From: Actinoallomurus sp.
GTDB lineage: Bacteria; Actinomycetota; Actinomycetes; Streptosporangiales; Streptosporangiaceae
Length of the DNA: 46,780 nt
NCBI GenBank assembly: GCA_025964685.1
Contig: JAOPYG010000173.1
Location: 1-46,780 of the forward strand
Direction of reading: 5' to 3'
In this document: positions 16,197-24,666 of the stretch, piece by piece
How positions within the stretch are numbered: position 1 is the stretch's first letter
How the letters are laid out: the number at the start of each line of letters is the position of its first letter
The notes under the pieces: generated by a model
What the model was told of the DNA's origin: nothing
The model's database searches: none
Seen by the model: the letters and a program-made list of their open reading frames with translations, nothing else
Translations under genes and position numbers: made by a program

Positions 16197-17621
16197 TCAG
16201 TGGACGGCGGCTCCGGCGGGTGAGCCGTTGACCATGACGTCGGTGAGCACCAGCCCGTCGACGTTCTCGACGATGTCGGGGCTCGTGGCCGTGTCGAACC
16301 GGCAGTGCGTGAGCGTCACGTCCGTGATGTGGTCGTCGGGGTAACCGCGCATGTCCAGGACGTACTTCGTGGTGCCGACGTGCAGCCCCTCGACGTGGAT
16401 GCCGCCCACCGCCGGGTTGTAAGGGTGGCCGGGCCCCTCGTCGTAGTAGAAGTCGATCTGGAGCGCGGCGACCGACAGCTGCCCGACCTCCACGTTCTTC
16501 ATGTACACGTCGCGGATGTAGCCGCCCCGCATCGAGTTGGCCTTCAGCCGCAGGCAACTGTTGAGGTTCGGGCTGGTCATCCGCAGGTCACGGGCGAACA
16601 CCTGGCCGACCCCGCCGGACATCTCGCTGCCGATGGTCACACCGCCGTGCCCGTCGCGGAACTCACAGTTCTCCACCAGGATGTTGCGGCTGGGAGCGTT
16701 CACCCGCCGCCCGTCGGCGTTGCGGCCCGACTTGATCGCGATGCAGTCGTCGCCGGTGTCGAACGTGCTGTCCGTGATCACGACGTCTGTGCAGGATTCG
16801 GGGTCGCAGCCGTCGTTGTTCGGCCCGTGGCTGACGACGGTGACCTTCCGTACGAGCACCCGCTCGGACAGCACGGGGTGGATCTCCCACATCGGAGAGT
16901 TCAGGATCGTGATGCCCTCGATGAGCACGTCACGGCAGCGGTACGGCTGGATGAAGTTCGGGCGCAGGTAGTGTCCCTGCCCGAAGGTCCGGTCGCGCAC
17001 CGGCACGCCGCGTTCGGCCAGGTCCTGCAGCACCGCCCAGTCGGCGCTCTGCTCGGGGTCGCCCGGCTTCCAGCCGTAGTCCGTCGATCCCTTCCACGGC
17101 CACCAGGCGCCGTTGCCGGCCTGCCCGTCGAGTGTGCCGGTGCCGGTGACGGCGATGTCGCGCTCACCGAACGCGTAGATGAGCGGTGAGTAGTTGTAGC
17201 ACTCGATGCCCTGCCAGCGCGTGTAGACGTTCGGGTATCGCGCCAGGTCCGTGACGAAGGCGATGGTCGCGCCCTGGGAGACGTGCAGGTCGACGTGGCT
17301 GCGCAGCCGGATCGGTCCGGTCAGGTAGCGGCCCGGCGGCACGACCACGCGCCCGCCCCCGAGCCGCGCGCAGGCGCCGATCGCCAGCGCGAACGCACGC
17401 GTGCAGTCGGTGACCCCGTCGCCCTTCGCGCCGAAGGCGGTGATGGGGTAGTCCCTCCGCCGGAATCGCGGAGCGCGCACCCGCCGGCGGATCGTGTCGG
17501 CGGCCCGCCAGGGATCGGATCCGGCGGACGCCGGGCCGGCCGTCGCGGCGGCCAGCAGGCCGCCGGCAGCGAGGGCGCCGCCCACACCGAGAGCCCGTCG
17601 CCGGGACCATGGTTCGCTCAT
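16197..17621 (-). CDS. Secreted glycoside hydrolase family 28 (polygalacturonase-like)
   Basis: A 474-residue exported beta-helix enzyme. The N-terminus carries a twin-arginine signal (SRRRALGVGGALAAGGLL, cleavage near ASAG). The helix opens with FGAKGDGVTDCTRAF, and all four GH28 signatures are present: NNDGCD (about 266-271), TGDDCIAIKSG (about 286-296), GHGGVTIGSE (about 323) and RLK (about 357). These supply the three catalytic Asp residues and substrate-binding Lys for inverting hydrolysis of galacturonans or related pectins. AGGAGG lies before the ATG. It is the last gene of the pectin operon, 26 bp after the GH31 gene. Confidence 0.95.
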   Translation of the reverse strand: MSEPWSRRRALGVGGALAAGGLLAAATAGPASAGSDPWRAADTIRRRVRAPRFRRRDYPITAFGAKGDGVTDCTRAFALAIGACARLGGGRVVVPPGRYLTGPIRLRSHVDLHVSQGATIAFVTDLARYPNVYTRWQGIECYNYSPLIYAFGERDIAVTGTGTLDGQAGNGAWWPWKGSTDYGWKPGDPEQSADWAVLQDLAERGVPVRDRTFGQGHYLRPNFIQPYRCRDVLIEGITILNSPMWEIHPVLSERVLVRKVTVVSHGPNNDGCDPESCTDVVITDSTFDTGDDCIAIKSGRNADGRRVNAPSRNILVENCEFRDGHGGVTIGSEMSGGVGQVFARDLRMTSPNLNSCLRLKANSMRGGYIRDVYMKNVEVGQLSVAALQIDFYYDEGPGHPYNPAVGGIHVEGLHVGTTKYVLDMRGYPDDHITDVTLTHCRFDTATSPDIVENVDGLVLTDVMVNGSPAGAAVH

Positions 17622-17647
17622 CTCGTCCTCCTGAGTGCGTCGTCCGG

Positions 17648-20170
17648 TCAGAGACCCGTCAGCGTGAGGTCGGCGGCACCGCCGCGCGGAGCCGTCTTGA
17701 ACACGACACCGCCGAACGGGCCCGGGGTGAACGCCCAGCCCTCGGCCATGCCGCTGAGCGCGTCCGGGCCGGCGGCGTGTGGGAGCGGCCGGCCGTTCAC
17801 CGTGACCGAGCCGGGCACCCGTCCGGTGAGGACGCGGATCCGGGCGGACGCCGGAGCGCCCCGCAGCCGCAGGCGTACCGTCCCGCCGGAGGACCACGCG
17901 GTCAGTTGTCCCTGGTCGGAGCCGATCGCCCGCGCCACGCCGGGACCGGGCGCGTACATCCAGCCGCTCAGCCCCCGCCGGGACAGCTCGTCGGTGCCCC
18001 AGCCGCCCAGCGACCGGTCGCTGAAGCCGATCGCGGCGCCCGCGCGCAGGTAGAGCGGGAACTCCTCCAGGCTCGAGTCCCGAACGATCGTGCGCCCGCC
18101 GGTCACCACCTGACCGCTGTACAGGTCGACCCACCGTCCGGCGGGCAGGTAGACGCTCACCGGCGTCGGCCGGCCCGCCGCCCCGTCCGCTTCCGCGCCG
18201 TCGCCGGTGACGGGCGCCGCCAGCAGGTCCGGTCCGACCATGAACTCCTGGTCCTGCGCCCACGCGTTCTGGTCGGCGGGGTACTGGTAGCCGACCGCGC
18301 GCAGAATCGGCACGCCCGTACGCGCCGCCTGGCGGGCCAGTTCGTACAGGTAGGGGAAGAGTTCGTAGTGCAGGACGACGGCGTCGCGGAACCGCCGGAC
18401 GGTGTCCGCGTCATACGCCCACGGCGTCGCGTTCAGGCCGGCGCCGCCCACCTCGAAGACCGGGCTGACCGCGCTGAACTGCGCCCACCGGGTGAACAGC
18501 GACGGCGTCGGGCTGTTCGTCGCGTCGGCCGGCTTCTGCGGGTCGATGCCGCCGGTGTCCGAGCCCCAGGCGAAGTGCCCGGTCAGCGACTCGCTCGTGC
18601 CGTACCGGACCTCGGTGCGGAGTCCGGCAAAGGTCTGGAAGGTGTCGCTGCCCCAGACCCCGTGCGTGTGCTGCGCGGTGCCGGGCACTCCGGCCCGTAC
18701 GAGCGTCTCGAAGTCCTCGCCGTGCACCCGGCGCATCGCCTCGGTGACCGCTGATTGATAGAGGTCGGGATAGCGCAGGTAGAGCCCGGCCCCGGAGCCG
18801 CCGGCGAGCTGCGCCGTCTCCAGGCGGTATTCCTCGCCGCGGTCCTCCTTGGCCATGTCGACGCCCATCCGGAACAGGCGGGTGAGCCGGTCGACGTAGT
18901 ACCGGCGCGCGGCCGGGATGGTGAAGTCGATGTAGTTGGTGCCGGGAACGAGCCAGCCGTTCTTCGCCCAGACGTCGTTGACGCCCGCGCAGGACCCGCC
19001 ACCCTGTGAGGCCGAGGGCGTACCTACGTGCGAGGTGACCCACAGGCCGAACCGGACGCCCTGCGCGTGGATCGTGTCGATCATCTGCCGCGGGTCGGGG
19101 AACAAGCCCGGATCGAACTCGTTGCTGTTCGTGCAGGCGCTGCCGTTGATCCGATGGGTGTTGCCGGCCGGCTGGCGTTCCCAGGGGTTGTCGATCCAGA
19201 TGGTGCCGATCGGGATGCCGAGTCTCTTGAACTCGGCGACGTCGTCCAGGACCTGAGCCTGGTCGGCGTTCACGTCACGCCACTTCATCAGCGCGAACTC
19301 GCCCGGCGGCGGCAGGCTCGGCAGACCCGCGGTGCGGTAGTAGGCCGACGTGACCGCCGCGGGCGAGCCGGTGTAGACGTCGTAGCTCAGCTCGGCGTCC
19401 TTCACGCAGATCTGAACCCGGTCGGGCCGCGGGGTGCCGGAGACCGGGCAGGGGTACGGCGTGGGCGCCCCGGACGGCGGGTTCGGGGTGCGTCCGCAGT
19501 TCGGGCCGTCGTTCACCTGGGTGGCACCGGGAAAGGCGAACCGGCCGACGTGGTCGGTGTCGGCCCGCACGCCGTAACCGCCCGAGCTGAGGTAGAAGGT
19601 GCTCGCGCTCTGCTCCTGGTTCTGGCAGTAGTCGCCGGCCTCGTTGCCCTCCTTGCCGGGGCTCCAGCCGCGGATGTGCCCGCGCAGATCGACGTACGCG
19701 GCGGAGCTGCCACCGAGGTAGTGTTCGCCGGCCCCGGCCGTCAGCGCCTCGAACACCGCTGTCACACCGGTCGCGGGCGCGAAGGACCAGTGCACCCGTA
19801 CGCCCTGCGGCGTGCGCGTCACGGCGACCGTCGCGGTGCGTCCCGGTTCGTCGGTCGCGACGGCGTACGCCGTTCCGCCGCGCACCGAGTGGTGAGCGAC
19901 CAGGTCCGTCAGGCGGTGATAGCTCGCCCCGTCCTGGCTCGTGGCCGAGCCGCCGACCTGGTACGAGAGCCGACCGCCCGGCCCGGCCGCGGTCCCGCCC
20001 GCCTCCCCCGTGACGGGCCGGCCGTGGTCCAGGAAGGTCAGCGCGAACGGCGCGGAGGTCGCCCGCCAGTCTGGGGTTGCGGCGGCCCGTGGCGCGGTGG
20101 TCGCCGGAGGCAGCAGCAGTCCGAGGAGGGCGACCGCCGCACGGGTGCGGGGCCGGCGAGGCGGGCTCAC
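17648..20170 (-). CDS. Secreted glycoside hydrolase family 31 (alpha-glucosidase/alpha-xylosidase-like)
   Basis: An 840-residue exported retaining alpha-glycosidase. The start is the GTG that overlaps the TGA of the pectinesterase gene (GTGA), giving a short signal (RAAVALLGLLLPPATTAP). The GH31 N-terminal beta-domain (HYLGGSSAAYVDLRGHIRGWSPGKEGNEAG) precedes the barrel, with candidate nucleophile Asp443 in VDMAKEDRGEE and acid/base in WGSDTGGID (about 537); QFSAVSPVFEVGGAG and the C-terminal DPLLLAP-like segment follow (VGPDLLAAPV). The extra Cys-containing segment at about 220-250 is unusual. In a pectin operon, xylose or galactose side chains are plausible substrates (inference). Confidence 0.92.
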   Translation of the reverse strand: MSPPRRPRTRAAVALLGLLLPPATTAPRAAATPDWRATSAPFALTFLDHGRPVTGEAGGTAAGPGGRLSYQVGGSATSQDGASYHRLTDLVAHHSVRGGTAYAVATDEPGRTATVAVTRTPQGVRVHWSFAPATGVTAVFEALTAGAGEHYLGGSSAAYVDLRGHIRGWSPGKEGNEAGDYCQNQEQSASTFYLSSGGYGVRADTDHVGRFAFPGATQVNDGPNCGRTPNPPSGAPTPYPCPVSGTPRPDRVQICVKDAELSYDVYTGSPAAVTSAYYRTAGLPSLPPPGEFALMKWRDVNADQAQVLDDVAEFKRLGIPIGTIWIDNPWERQPAGNTHRINGSACTNSNEFDPGLFPDPRQMIDTIHAQGVRFGLWVTSHVGTPSASQGGGSCAGVNDVWAKNGWLVPGTNYIDFTIPAARRYYVDRLTRLFRMGVDMAKEDRGEEYRLETAQLAGGSGAGLYLRYPDLYQSAVTEAMRRVHGEDFETLVRAGVPGTAQHTHGVWGSDTFQTFAGLRTEVRYGTSESLTGHFAWGSDTGGIDPQKPADATNSPTPSLFTRWAQFSAVSPVFEVGGAGLNATPWAYDADTVRRFRDAVVLHYELFPYLYELARQAARTGVPILRAVGYQYPADQNAWAQDQEFMVGPDLLAAPVTGDGAEADGAAGRPTPVSVYLPAGRWVDLYSGQVVTGGRTIVRDSSLEEFPLYLRAGAAIGFSDRSLGGWGTDELSRRGLSGWMYAPGPGVARAIGSDQGQLTAWSSGGTVRLRLRGAPASARIRVLTGRVPGSVTVNGRPLPHAAGPDALSGMAEGWAFTPGPFGGVVFKTAPRGGAADLTLTGL

Positions 20171-21843
20171 CGGGACACCACGGCGCTGGTGGCCGCCGTC
20201 CCGTGGCCGGGCCGGACGTACCGGTACTCGTAACCGCCCGCTGTGCGTGGCGGAGGGAAGGCGATGTCCCCGGCCGTGGCGTCCGTGCCGAGCTCGCGCC
20301 GGACCTCGCAGCGGGCCGTGCCCACCCGGCACAGCTCCACCCGGTCACGGGTGGAATGCCCCGGGGGCGCGGACCAGTGCACGGCGTTCGCGCCGATGCC
20401 CACCGTGTACGGCACCCAGCCGCCGAGCACGTTCGCCGGATCGCTCCAGTGGGCGGCATCGGCGCCGGTCAACCGTCGCGAGCAGGGCAGGCGCGCTCCC
20501 GTGTCGACCGGCCGCCCGGCCGCGTCGGTGCTGCCGTACTCCCAGAACCGCACGCCGGCCGCCCGGTCGCAGCCGGCGTTGTTCAGCTGCCACCCTTCGG
20601 GCCGGATGTGGGCGTCCATCGCCGTGCGGAGGAACACGGTCTGGCTGTACGGGTAGACCGTGGGGTCGATCCGGCCCAGGTACACCGACGCGTCGGGCGC
20701 GTCCGGCCCACGGGTCAGGCGGTCGTCCGCGAACACGTAACCGGGGTGTGCCTGGTCGTCACGCGCCTGGGTGAGGTAGCCGCCGTGCAGGGAGCGCAGC
20801 TCGCTGTGGCGCAGGAACACCGAGCCGGTGCCCCAGACGAAATCGACGTCGCCGGCGATGCGGCTGTCCGTCACGAAGGCCCTGCCCTGCAGGCGCAGCG
20901 TGTCCTGGAAGCTGTCGAGGTTCACCCGGTCGAGGAGGATGCGGTCCGCGTTCCCGCGGAACGCCTCGGCCTGTGAGCCGCCGTACGGCGTGCCGTTGCG
21001 CAGGGCGATGTTCCGCAGCGTGAAGCCGGCCGCCTCGACGCCGAACGACGCGCGCCAGCAGTTGTAGGTGTCGTGGCCGGGCAGCGCCTGACGCGGGCAG
21101 ACGTCGCCCGGGTCCGTCGATCCGGCCAGCGCGGAGTCCCCGTTGAGGTTGTTGTTGTTGGCGTACTGGAGCACCGTCCGGTCCCGGTCCGCGCCCTGCA
21201 CGGTGATGTCCGGCCGGTCCGCGCGGACGTAGTCGATCTCGGTGTACGTGCCAGGCCGCACGTCGATGCGCACCGGCCTGGTGTTGCCCTCGGGCACGAA
21301 GTCGATCGCGCCCTGCACGGTGCAGAAGTCACCGGTGCCCGTCGCGGCGACGGTGAGCCTGGTCGTGCCGCGCCGCGGCGGGGCGGACCGCGTCGTGAAG
21401 CGCCAGGACCGTGGGGCGGAGAAGCCGGGGAACACCTCCGGGTCGACGGTGACGTAGTAGGTGTGGCCGTAGTCCAGGCGGTGGTGCGGGTAGATCGTCG
21501 CCGTGTCGCCCTCGGCGATGACCGGGTGATAGGTGAACCGGTGCGACACCCCGGTGTCGGAGACGGCGTCCCCGATGGTGCGCTCGTAGGAGCGCGGGTC
21601 GGCCAGGTCGATACGGTCGGCCACGGTCCCGTCCGCGCGGTGCACCTCGATCACCCCGACCGTGCCCAGGGTGACCGGGCGGCCGAAGGCCAGGCGGAGC
21701 GGCGTGTCGACGCAGACCTGGTGGCGCGGGCCCACCGGCACGGGCGCCGGGTCCGTCGCCCGCGCGACGGCGGGCGGCGCGGCGAGCGCGGTGAGCAGTA
21801 GGCCGGCGAGCACAGGAACGGCCGCGCGTACCCCGCACATCAT
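20167..21843 (-). CDS. Secreted pectinesterase (CE8) with N-terminal Ig-like domain
   Basis: A 558-residue exported enzyme that would de-methylesterify pectin. A signal peptide (about 1-27) is followed by an Ig-like domain of roughly 120 residues, as in bacterial SbsA-type domains. The CE8 beta-helix then starts at LTVAATGTGDFCTVQGAIDFVP. Catalytic signatures are GSQAEAFRGNADR, SFQDTL (Asp314), GDVDFVWG (Asp334) and YLGRI with the binding Arg; the spacing of the two Asp is close to characterised pectinesterases. It starts after AGGAGG, 8 bp beyond the SGNH remnant stop, and is coupled to the GH31 gene. Confidence 0.94.
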   Translation of the reverse strand: MMCGVRAAVPVLAGLLLTALAAPPAVARATDPAPVPVGPRHQVCVDTPLRLAFGRPVTLGTVGVIEVHRADGTVADRIDLADPRSYERTIGDAVSDTGVSHRFTYHPVIAEGDTATIYPHHRLDYGHTYYVTVDPEVFPGFSAPRSWRFTTRSAPPRRGTTRLTVAATGTGDFCTVQGAIDFVPEGNTRPVRIDVRPGTYTEIDYVRADRPDITVQGADRDRTVLQYANNNNLNGDSALAGSTDPGDVCPRQALPGHDTYNCWRASFGVEAAGFTLRNIALRNGTPYGGSQAEAFRGNADRILLDRVNLDSFQDTLRLQGRAFVTDSRIAGDVDFVWGTGSVFLRHSELRSLHGGYLTQARDDQAHPGYVFADDRLTRGPDAPDASVYLGRIDPTVYPYSQTVFLRTAMDAHIRPEGWQLNNAGCDRAAGVRFWEYGSTDAAGRPVDTGARLPCSRRLTGADAAHWSDPANVLGGWVPYTVGIGANAVHWSAPPGHSTRDRVELCRVGTARCEVRRELGTDATAGDIAFPPPRTAGGYEYRYVRPGHGTAATSAVVSR

Positions 21844-21851
21844 GAGGCCTC

Positions 21852-22271
21852 CTAGAGTCGGCGAAGGTCGACCGCGTCGGCCATCGCCTGGTAGCCGGCG
21901 TCGTCCGGGTGCGGATGGTCACCGCTGTCGTACGCGGGAAGGAACCGCGCCGGGCCCAGGGCGTCGCGGACCGCCGCGTCGAAGTCGGCGACGCCGTCGA
22001 AGGCGCCGCTCGTGCGGATCCACGCGTTGACGGCCTGCCGCTCGGCCTCGGCCGCCGCCGAGTCGTACTTGGATCCGCCGACCGGTGTCAGGGTGCCCCC
22101 GATGATCCGCAGCGGCGTCGTACTCCACGAGCCGACCAACGCGCGTGCGGGCCACGACGGCGCGTGGGTGGTGGCCTCCGCCGCGCGCCCGTGCGCACTC
22201 CCCCCGAACGTGCTCGCGGCGATCAGTGTCGCCACGCACATCCACGACCTGCGCCGTGCGGATGGGAACAT
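21852..22271 (-). pseudogene. Internally deleted secreted SGNH/GDSL esterase
   Basis: An open frame of 139 codons that joins the two ends of a typical actinobacterial secreted SGNH esterase. The first 55 residues are a signal peptide plus the usual opening VGSWSTTP. The sequence then jumps to the family's C-terminus: IIGGTLTPVGGSKYDSAAAEAERQAVNAWIRTSGAFDGVADFD, ending with SGDHPHPDDAGYQAMADAVDL. The catalytic His/Asp block is kept, but the Ser block (GDS), Gly block and Asn block are missing, so about 200 residues have been lost in frame. It is the first gene of the pectin operon and cannot be an active esterase as it stands. Confidence 0.8.
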
Positions 22272-22316
22272 GCACGTCTCCCGTCGATCGGCCTTCCCGG
22301 TGCGTCGAGGCCAGCG

Positions 22317-22330
22317 GGAAAACCTTTTCC
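22317..22330. promoter_or_regulatory. Candidate operator of LacI regulator 2
   Basis: GGAAAACCTTTTCC is symmetric except at the central two bases and sits in the divergent gap between the pectin operon (start 22271) and the LacI gene (22403). One site here could control both directions. It resembles the palindromes near the other two LacI genes but differs at inner positions. Confidence 0.6.
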
Positions 22331-22402
22331 GAATGAAAAATCACATGCGGAAGCGCGCGCGTCAAGCCCGCGTTCGTACCGCTCACGGCGGAGTCACCGG
22401 CG

Positions 22403-23440
22403 ATGTGGTGCAATGCCGCCATGGGCAGGGCGCGAACCGGCGCGGGGCCACGGTCACCCCGATCGACGATCACCGACGTGGCGCGAGAGGCCGCCGTATC
22501 TCCGGCGACCGTCTCGCGGGTCCTGTCCGGCACCAAGCCGGTCTCGGCGGATCGGGAGCGCCGGGTTCGCGCGGCGGTCGCGCGGCTCGGCTACCGCCCC
22601 AACCCGGCCGCGCAGGGACTGCTCCGTGGTGCGACCCACACGATCGGCGTCGTCGTGCCCGACCTCAGCAACCCGTACTTCGCCGAGGTGCTCAAGGGCG
22701 TGACGAACGCCGCCGAAGCCGCGGACTTCCGCACCCTCGTCGCGGACACCGGGGAGAAGGCCGGCGCGGAGCACGACGCCGCGCTCGAACTGTCCCGCTG
22801 GGCCGACGGCGTCGTCCTGTGCTCGCCGCGTATGAGCCACTGGGAGCTGACGATGCTCGCCGACGCCGTGGCCCGGCTGATGTGCGTGAACCGCCTTGGC
22901 CGGGGCGAGCCGGTCCCCGCGGTGGTGGTGGACTTCGAGTCCGGTGTGTCGTCGATCTGCCGGCATCTGCGGGAGCTCGGACACCGGCGGGTGGTCTACC
23001 TGCGCGGGCCGAACCGCGCGTGGTCCGAACGGGCACGGCAACGAGCGCTTCGCGCGGCGTCGGCGCCCGGTTTCGAGATCGTGCAGGTGCCCTGCGGCTC
23101 GAGCAGCGTGGACGGACACCGCGCGGCGGACGCCGCACTCGCCACGCGGGCCACCGCCGTCATGGCGTTCAGCGACTACGTCGCCCTCGGCGTGCTCGCC
23201 CGCCTCGACGAACTCGGCGTCTCGGTGCCCGGAGACATGTCGCTGACCGGCTTCGACGACATCGCGATGAGCAGCCTCGTCTCTCCACGGCTCACCACCG
23301 TGGCGGTGGACAAGCAACGTCTCGGCCGTCATGCGTGGCAGCTGTTCGCCGCCTCCGCAGCCGATGGGCCCGGCGGCCAGGTGGTGACGGTGACCCCGGA
23401 CCTGATCATCCGCGGATCGACCGCTGGACCGGTCACCTGA
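22403..23440 (+). CDS. LacI family transcriptional regulator (2)
   Basis: A 345-residue repressor, divergent from the pectin operon. The HTH reads TITDVAREAAVSPATVSRVLSG, with Pro-Ala at the specificity positions, then the hinge helix NPAAQGLLRG. The sensor domain shows TIGVVVPDLSNPYFAEVLKGV and ends FDDIAMSSLVSPRLTTVAVDKQ. The ATG at 22403 has CGGAG nine bases upstream; an ATG at 22421 is an alternative. Its likely inducer is a pectin-derived sugar, and its likely targets are the GH28/GH31/CE8 genes. No downstream gene is co-transcribed with certainty. Confidence 0.94.
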   Translation: MWCNAAMGRARTGAGPRSPRSTITDVAREAAVSPATVSRVLSGTKPVSADRERRVRAAVARLGYRPNPAAQGLLRGATHTIGVVVPDLSNPYFAEVLKGVTNAAEAADFRTLVADTGEKAGAEHDAALELSRWADGVVLCSPRMSHWELTMLADAVARLMCVNRLGRGEPVPAVVVDFESGVSSICRHLRELGHRRVVYLRGPNRAWSERARQRALRAASAPGFEIVQVPCGSSSVDGHRAADAALATRATAVMAFSDYVALGVLARLDELGVSVPGDMSLTGFDDIAMSSLVSPRLTTVAVDKQRLGRHAWQLFAASAADGPGGQVVTVTPDLIIRGSTAGPVT

Positions 23441-23511
23441 GTCGTGCTTACGATGCCGGGCGGCAGTGAAAATCCCAGATCAGCATGTGTCGCCCACGCC
23501 TGGAAGGGGAT

Positions 23512-24066
23512 ATGACCATGTTGTCCGCATTTCGCCGCAGAAAACTCTCGGCCGGATTCAATGAACTGGATGTCGACGGAGACGGTCGCGTCGGGGACGG
23601 CGACATCGAATCCCTCATCAAGAACCACGGCAATGCGTACGGGTACGCGGAGGGCACGGCTGAGTACGCGGCCCTCGCCGAACGCACCGGGGCCGTATGG
23701 GAACAGCTCAAGCAGTTCGACTCCGATGGTGGCGGCGAGGTCTCCCTGGAGGAGTACGTCGCGGGCTTCGCCGCATTCCTGGAACCGCGAGAAGCGTTCA
23801 TGAACAGCATGGACGCGCTGGTCGACGCCTTCTTCGCACTGGCGGACCGAGACGGCGACGGACGGGTCAGCGAAGACGAACTCATCATGCATTTCCGCGC
23901 CTGGAACCACACCGAGGACCAGGCCAGAGAGGCATTTCGGCGGCTCGACCGAAGCGGAAACGGGGCCATCTCCAAGCAGGAGTGGATGACCAACCTCGAG
24001 GAGTTCTACTACAGCGAGGACCCCGAAGCACCGGGAAACTGGCTGGCGCCCCTTCCCCCGGCCTGA
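23512..24066 (+). CDS. Four-EF-hand calcium-binding protein (calerythrin-like)
   Basis: A 184-residue acidic cytoplasmic protein with four EF-hand loops: DVDGDGRVGDGD, DSDGGGEVSLEE, DRDGDGRVSEDE and DRSGNGAISKQE. All have Asp at position 1 and Glu or Asp at 12, so most should bind calcium. The layout resembles calerythrin and eukaryotic sarcoplasmic calcium-binding proteins. No signal peptide is present. GGAAGGGG lies directly before the ATG at 23512; a start 27 bp upstream lacks a site. It probably acts as a calcium buffer or sensor; no partner gene is evident beside it. Confidence 0.95.
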   Translation: MTMLSAFRRRKLSAGFNELDVDGDGRVGDGDIESLIKNHGNAYGYAEGTAEYAALAERTGAVWEQLKQFDSDGGGEVSLEEYVAGFAAFLEPREAFMNSMDALVDAFFALADRDGDGRVSEDELIMHFRAWNHTEDQAREAFRRLDRSGNGAISKQEWMTNLEEFYYSEDPEAPGNWLAPLPPA

Positions 24067-24099
24067 TCGCGCGGTAACGACCGAAGAAAAGGGGCGGCC

Positions 24100-24666
24100 G
24101 TGAAAAAGGTCCTCGCCATCCTGCTCGGCCCGATTCTCGCGCTACCGGTCACCGCCGGCGCCGCCCACGCGGCACCGGCCCGGCAACAGCGGTTCGTCCT
24201 GTCCGGTCGCGTGGAGGCGCCGTCACTCACACTCGTCGCGGCCGGCGTCCTCGACGGAGCCGGATCACTGACGGCCGAGACGGTGGAATATCACCCGTCC
24301 GACCGGACCTACCTCGAGACGGACCGCGCCGTCATCGGCGACGGAACGCTCACCCTCTCCATCACCGGCGCGTTCGACACCTGGCCTTTCACGCTGGATC
24401 CCCGGACCTGCACCCAGCACGGAGGGCTGGCGGGCACCTGGCACATCACCGCCGCCGGCGGCGCCTTCACCGGCGCGGCCGGCAGCGGGACATTCTCCGG
24501 CCGTTTCCTCACCTACGCTCACCGGGCGCCGACCGGTTGCGACGAGGCGGCGATCAAAGGCTTCGTCGCCGGTGAGATGACCGGCTCACTGGCGTTCGTC
24601 AGTGCCGCCGTTTCACCGCTTGGCGGTACTGCTGCCGGACCTCCCAGGGGGTCACGACGCGGTTGA
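24100..24666 (+). CDS. Small secreted protein of unknown function
   Basis: A 188-residue exported protein starting at GTG with a G-rich site upstream. The signal peptide is KKVLAILLGPILALPVTAGAAHA. The mature part is Gly/Thr/Ala-rich with alternating hydrophobic residues (GSLTAETVEYHP, TFSGRFLTYAHR), suggesting a beta-barrel or beta-sandwich similar in style to allene-oxide-cyclase-like domains; that is a guess. Two Cys (CTQHGG and GCDEA) could pair. It follows the EF-hand gene by 33 bp. Its last 68 bp overlap the 3' end of the LamG-like gene on the other strand; the Arg-rich last residues may simply be the shadow of that overlap. Confidence 0.7.
   Translation: MKKVLAILLGPILALPVTAGAAHAAPARQQRFVLSGRVEAPSLTLVAAGVLDGAGSLTAETVEYHPSDRTYLETDRAVIGDGTLTLSITGAFDTWPFTLDPRTCTQHGGLAGTWHITAAGGAFTGAAGSGTFSGRFLTYAHRAPTGCDEAAIKGFVAGEMTGSLAFVSAAVSPLGGTAAGPPRGSRRG

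Noticed and set aside
16197-18263. A single 688-codon frame that would extend GH28 upstream
   Set aside because: The twin-arginine signal and AGGAGG fix the GH28 start at 17621; the upstream part is a shadow of the GH31 gene.
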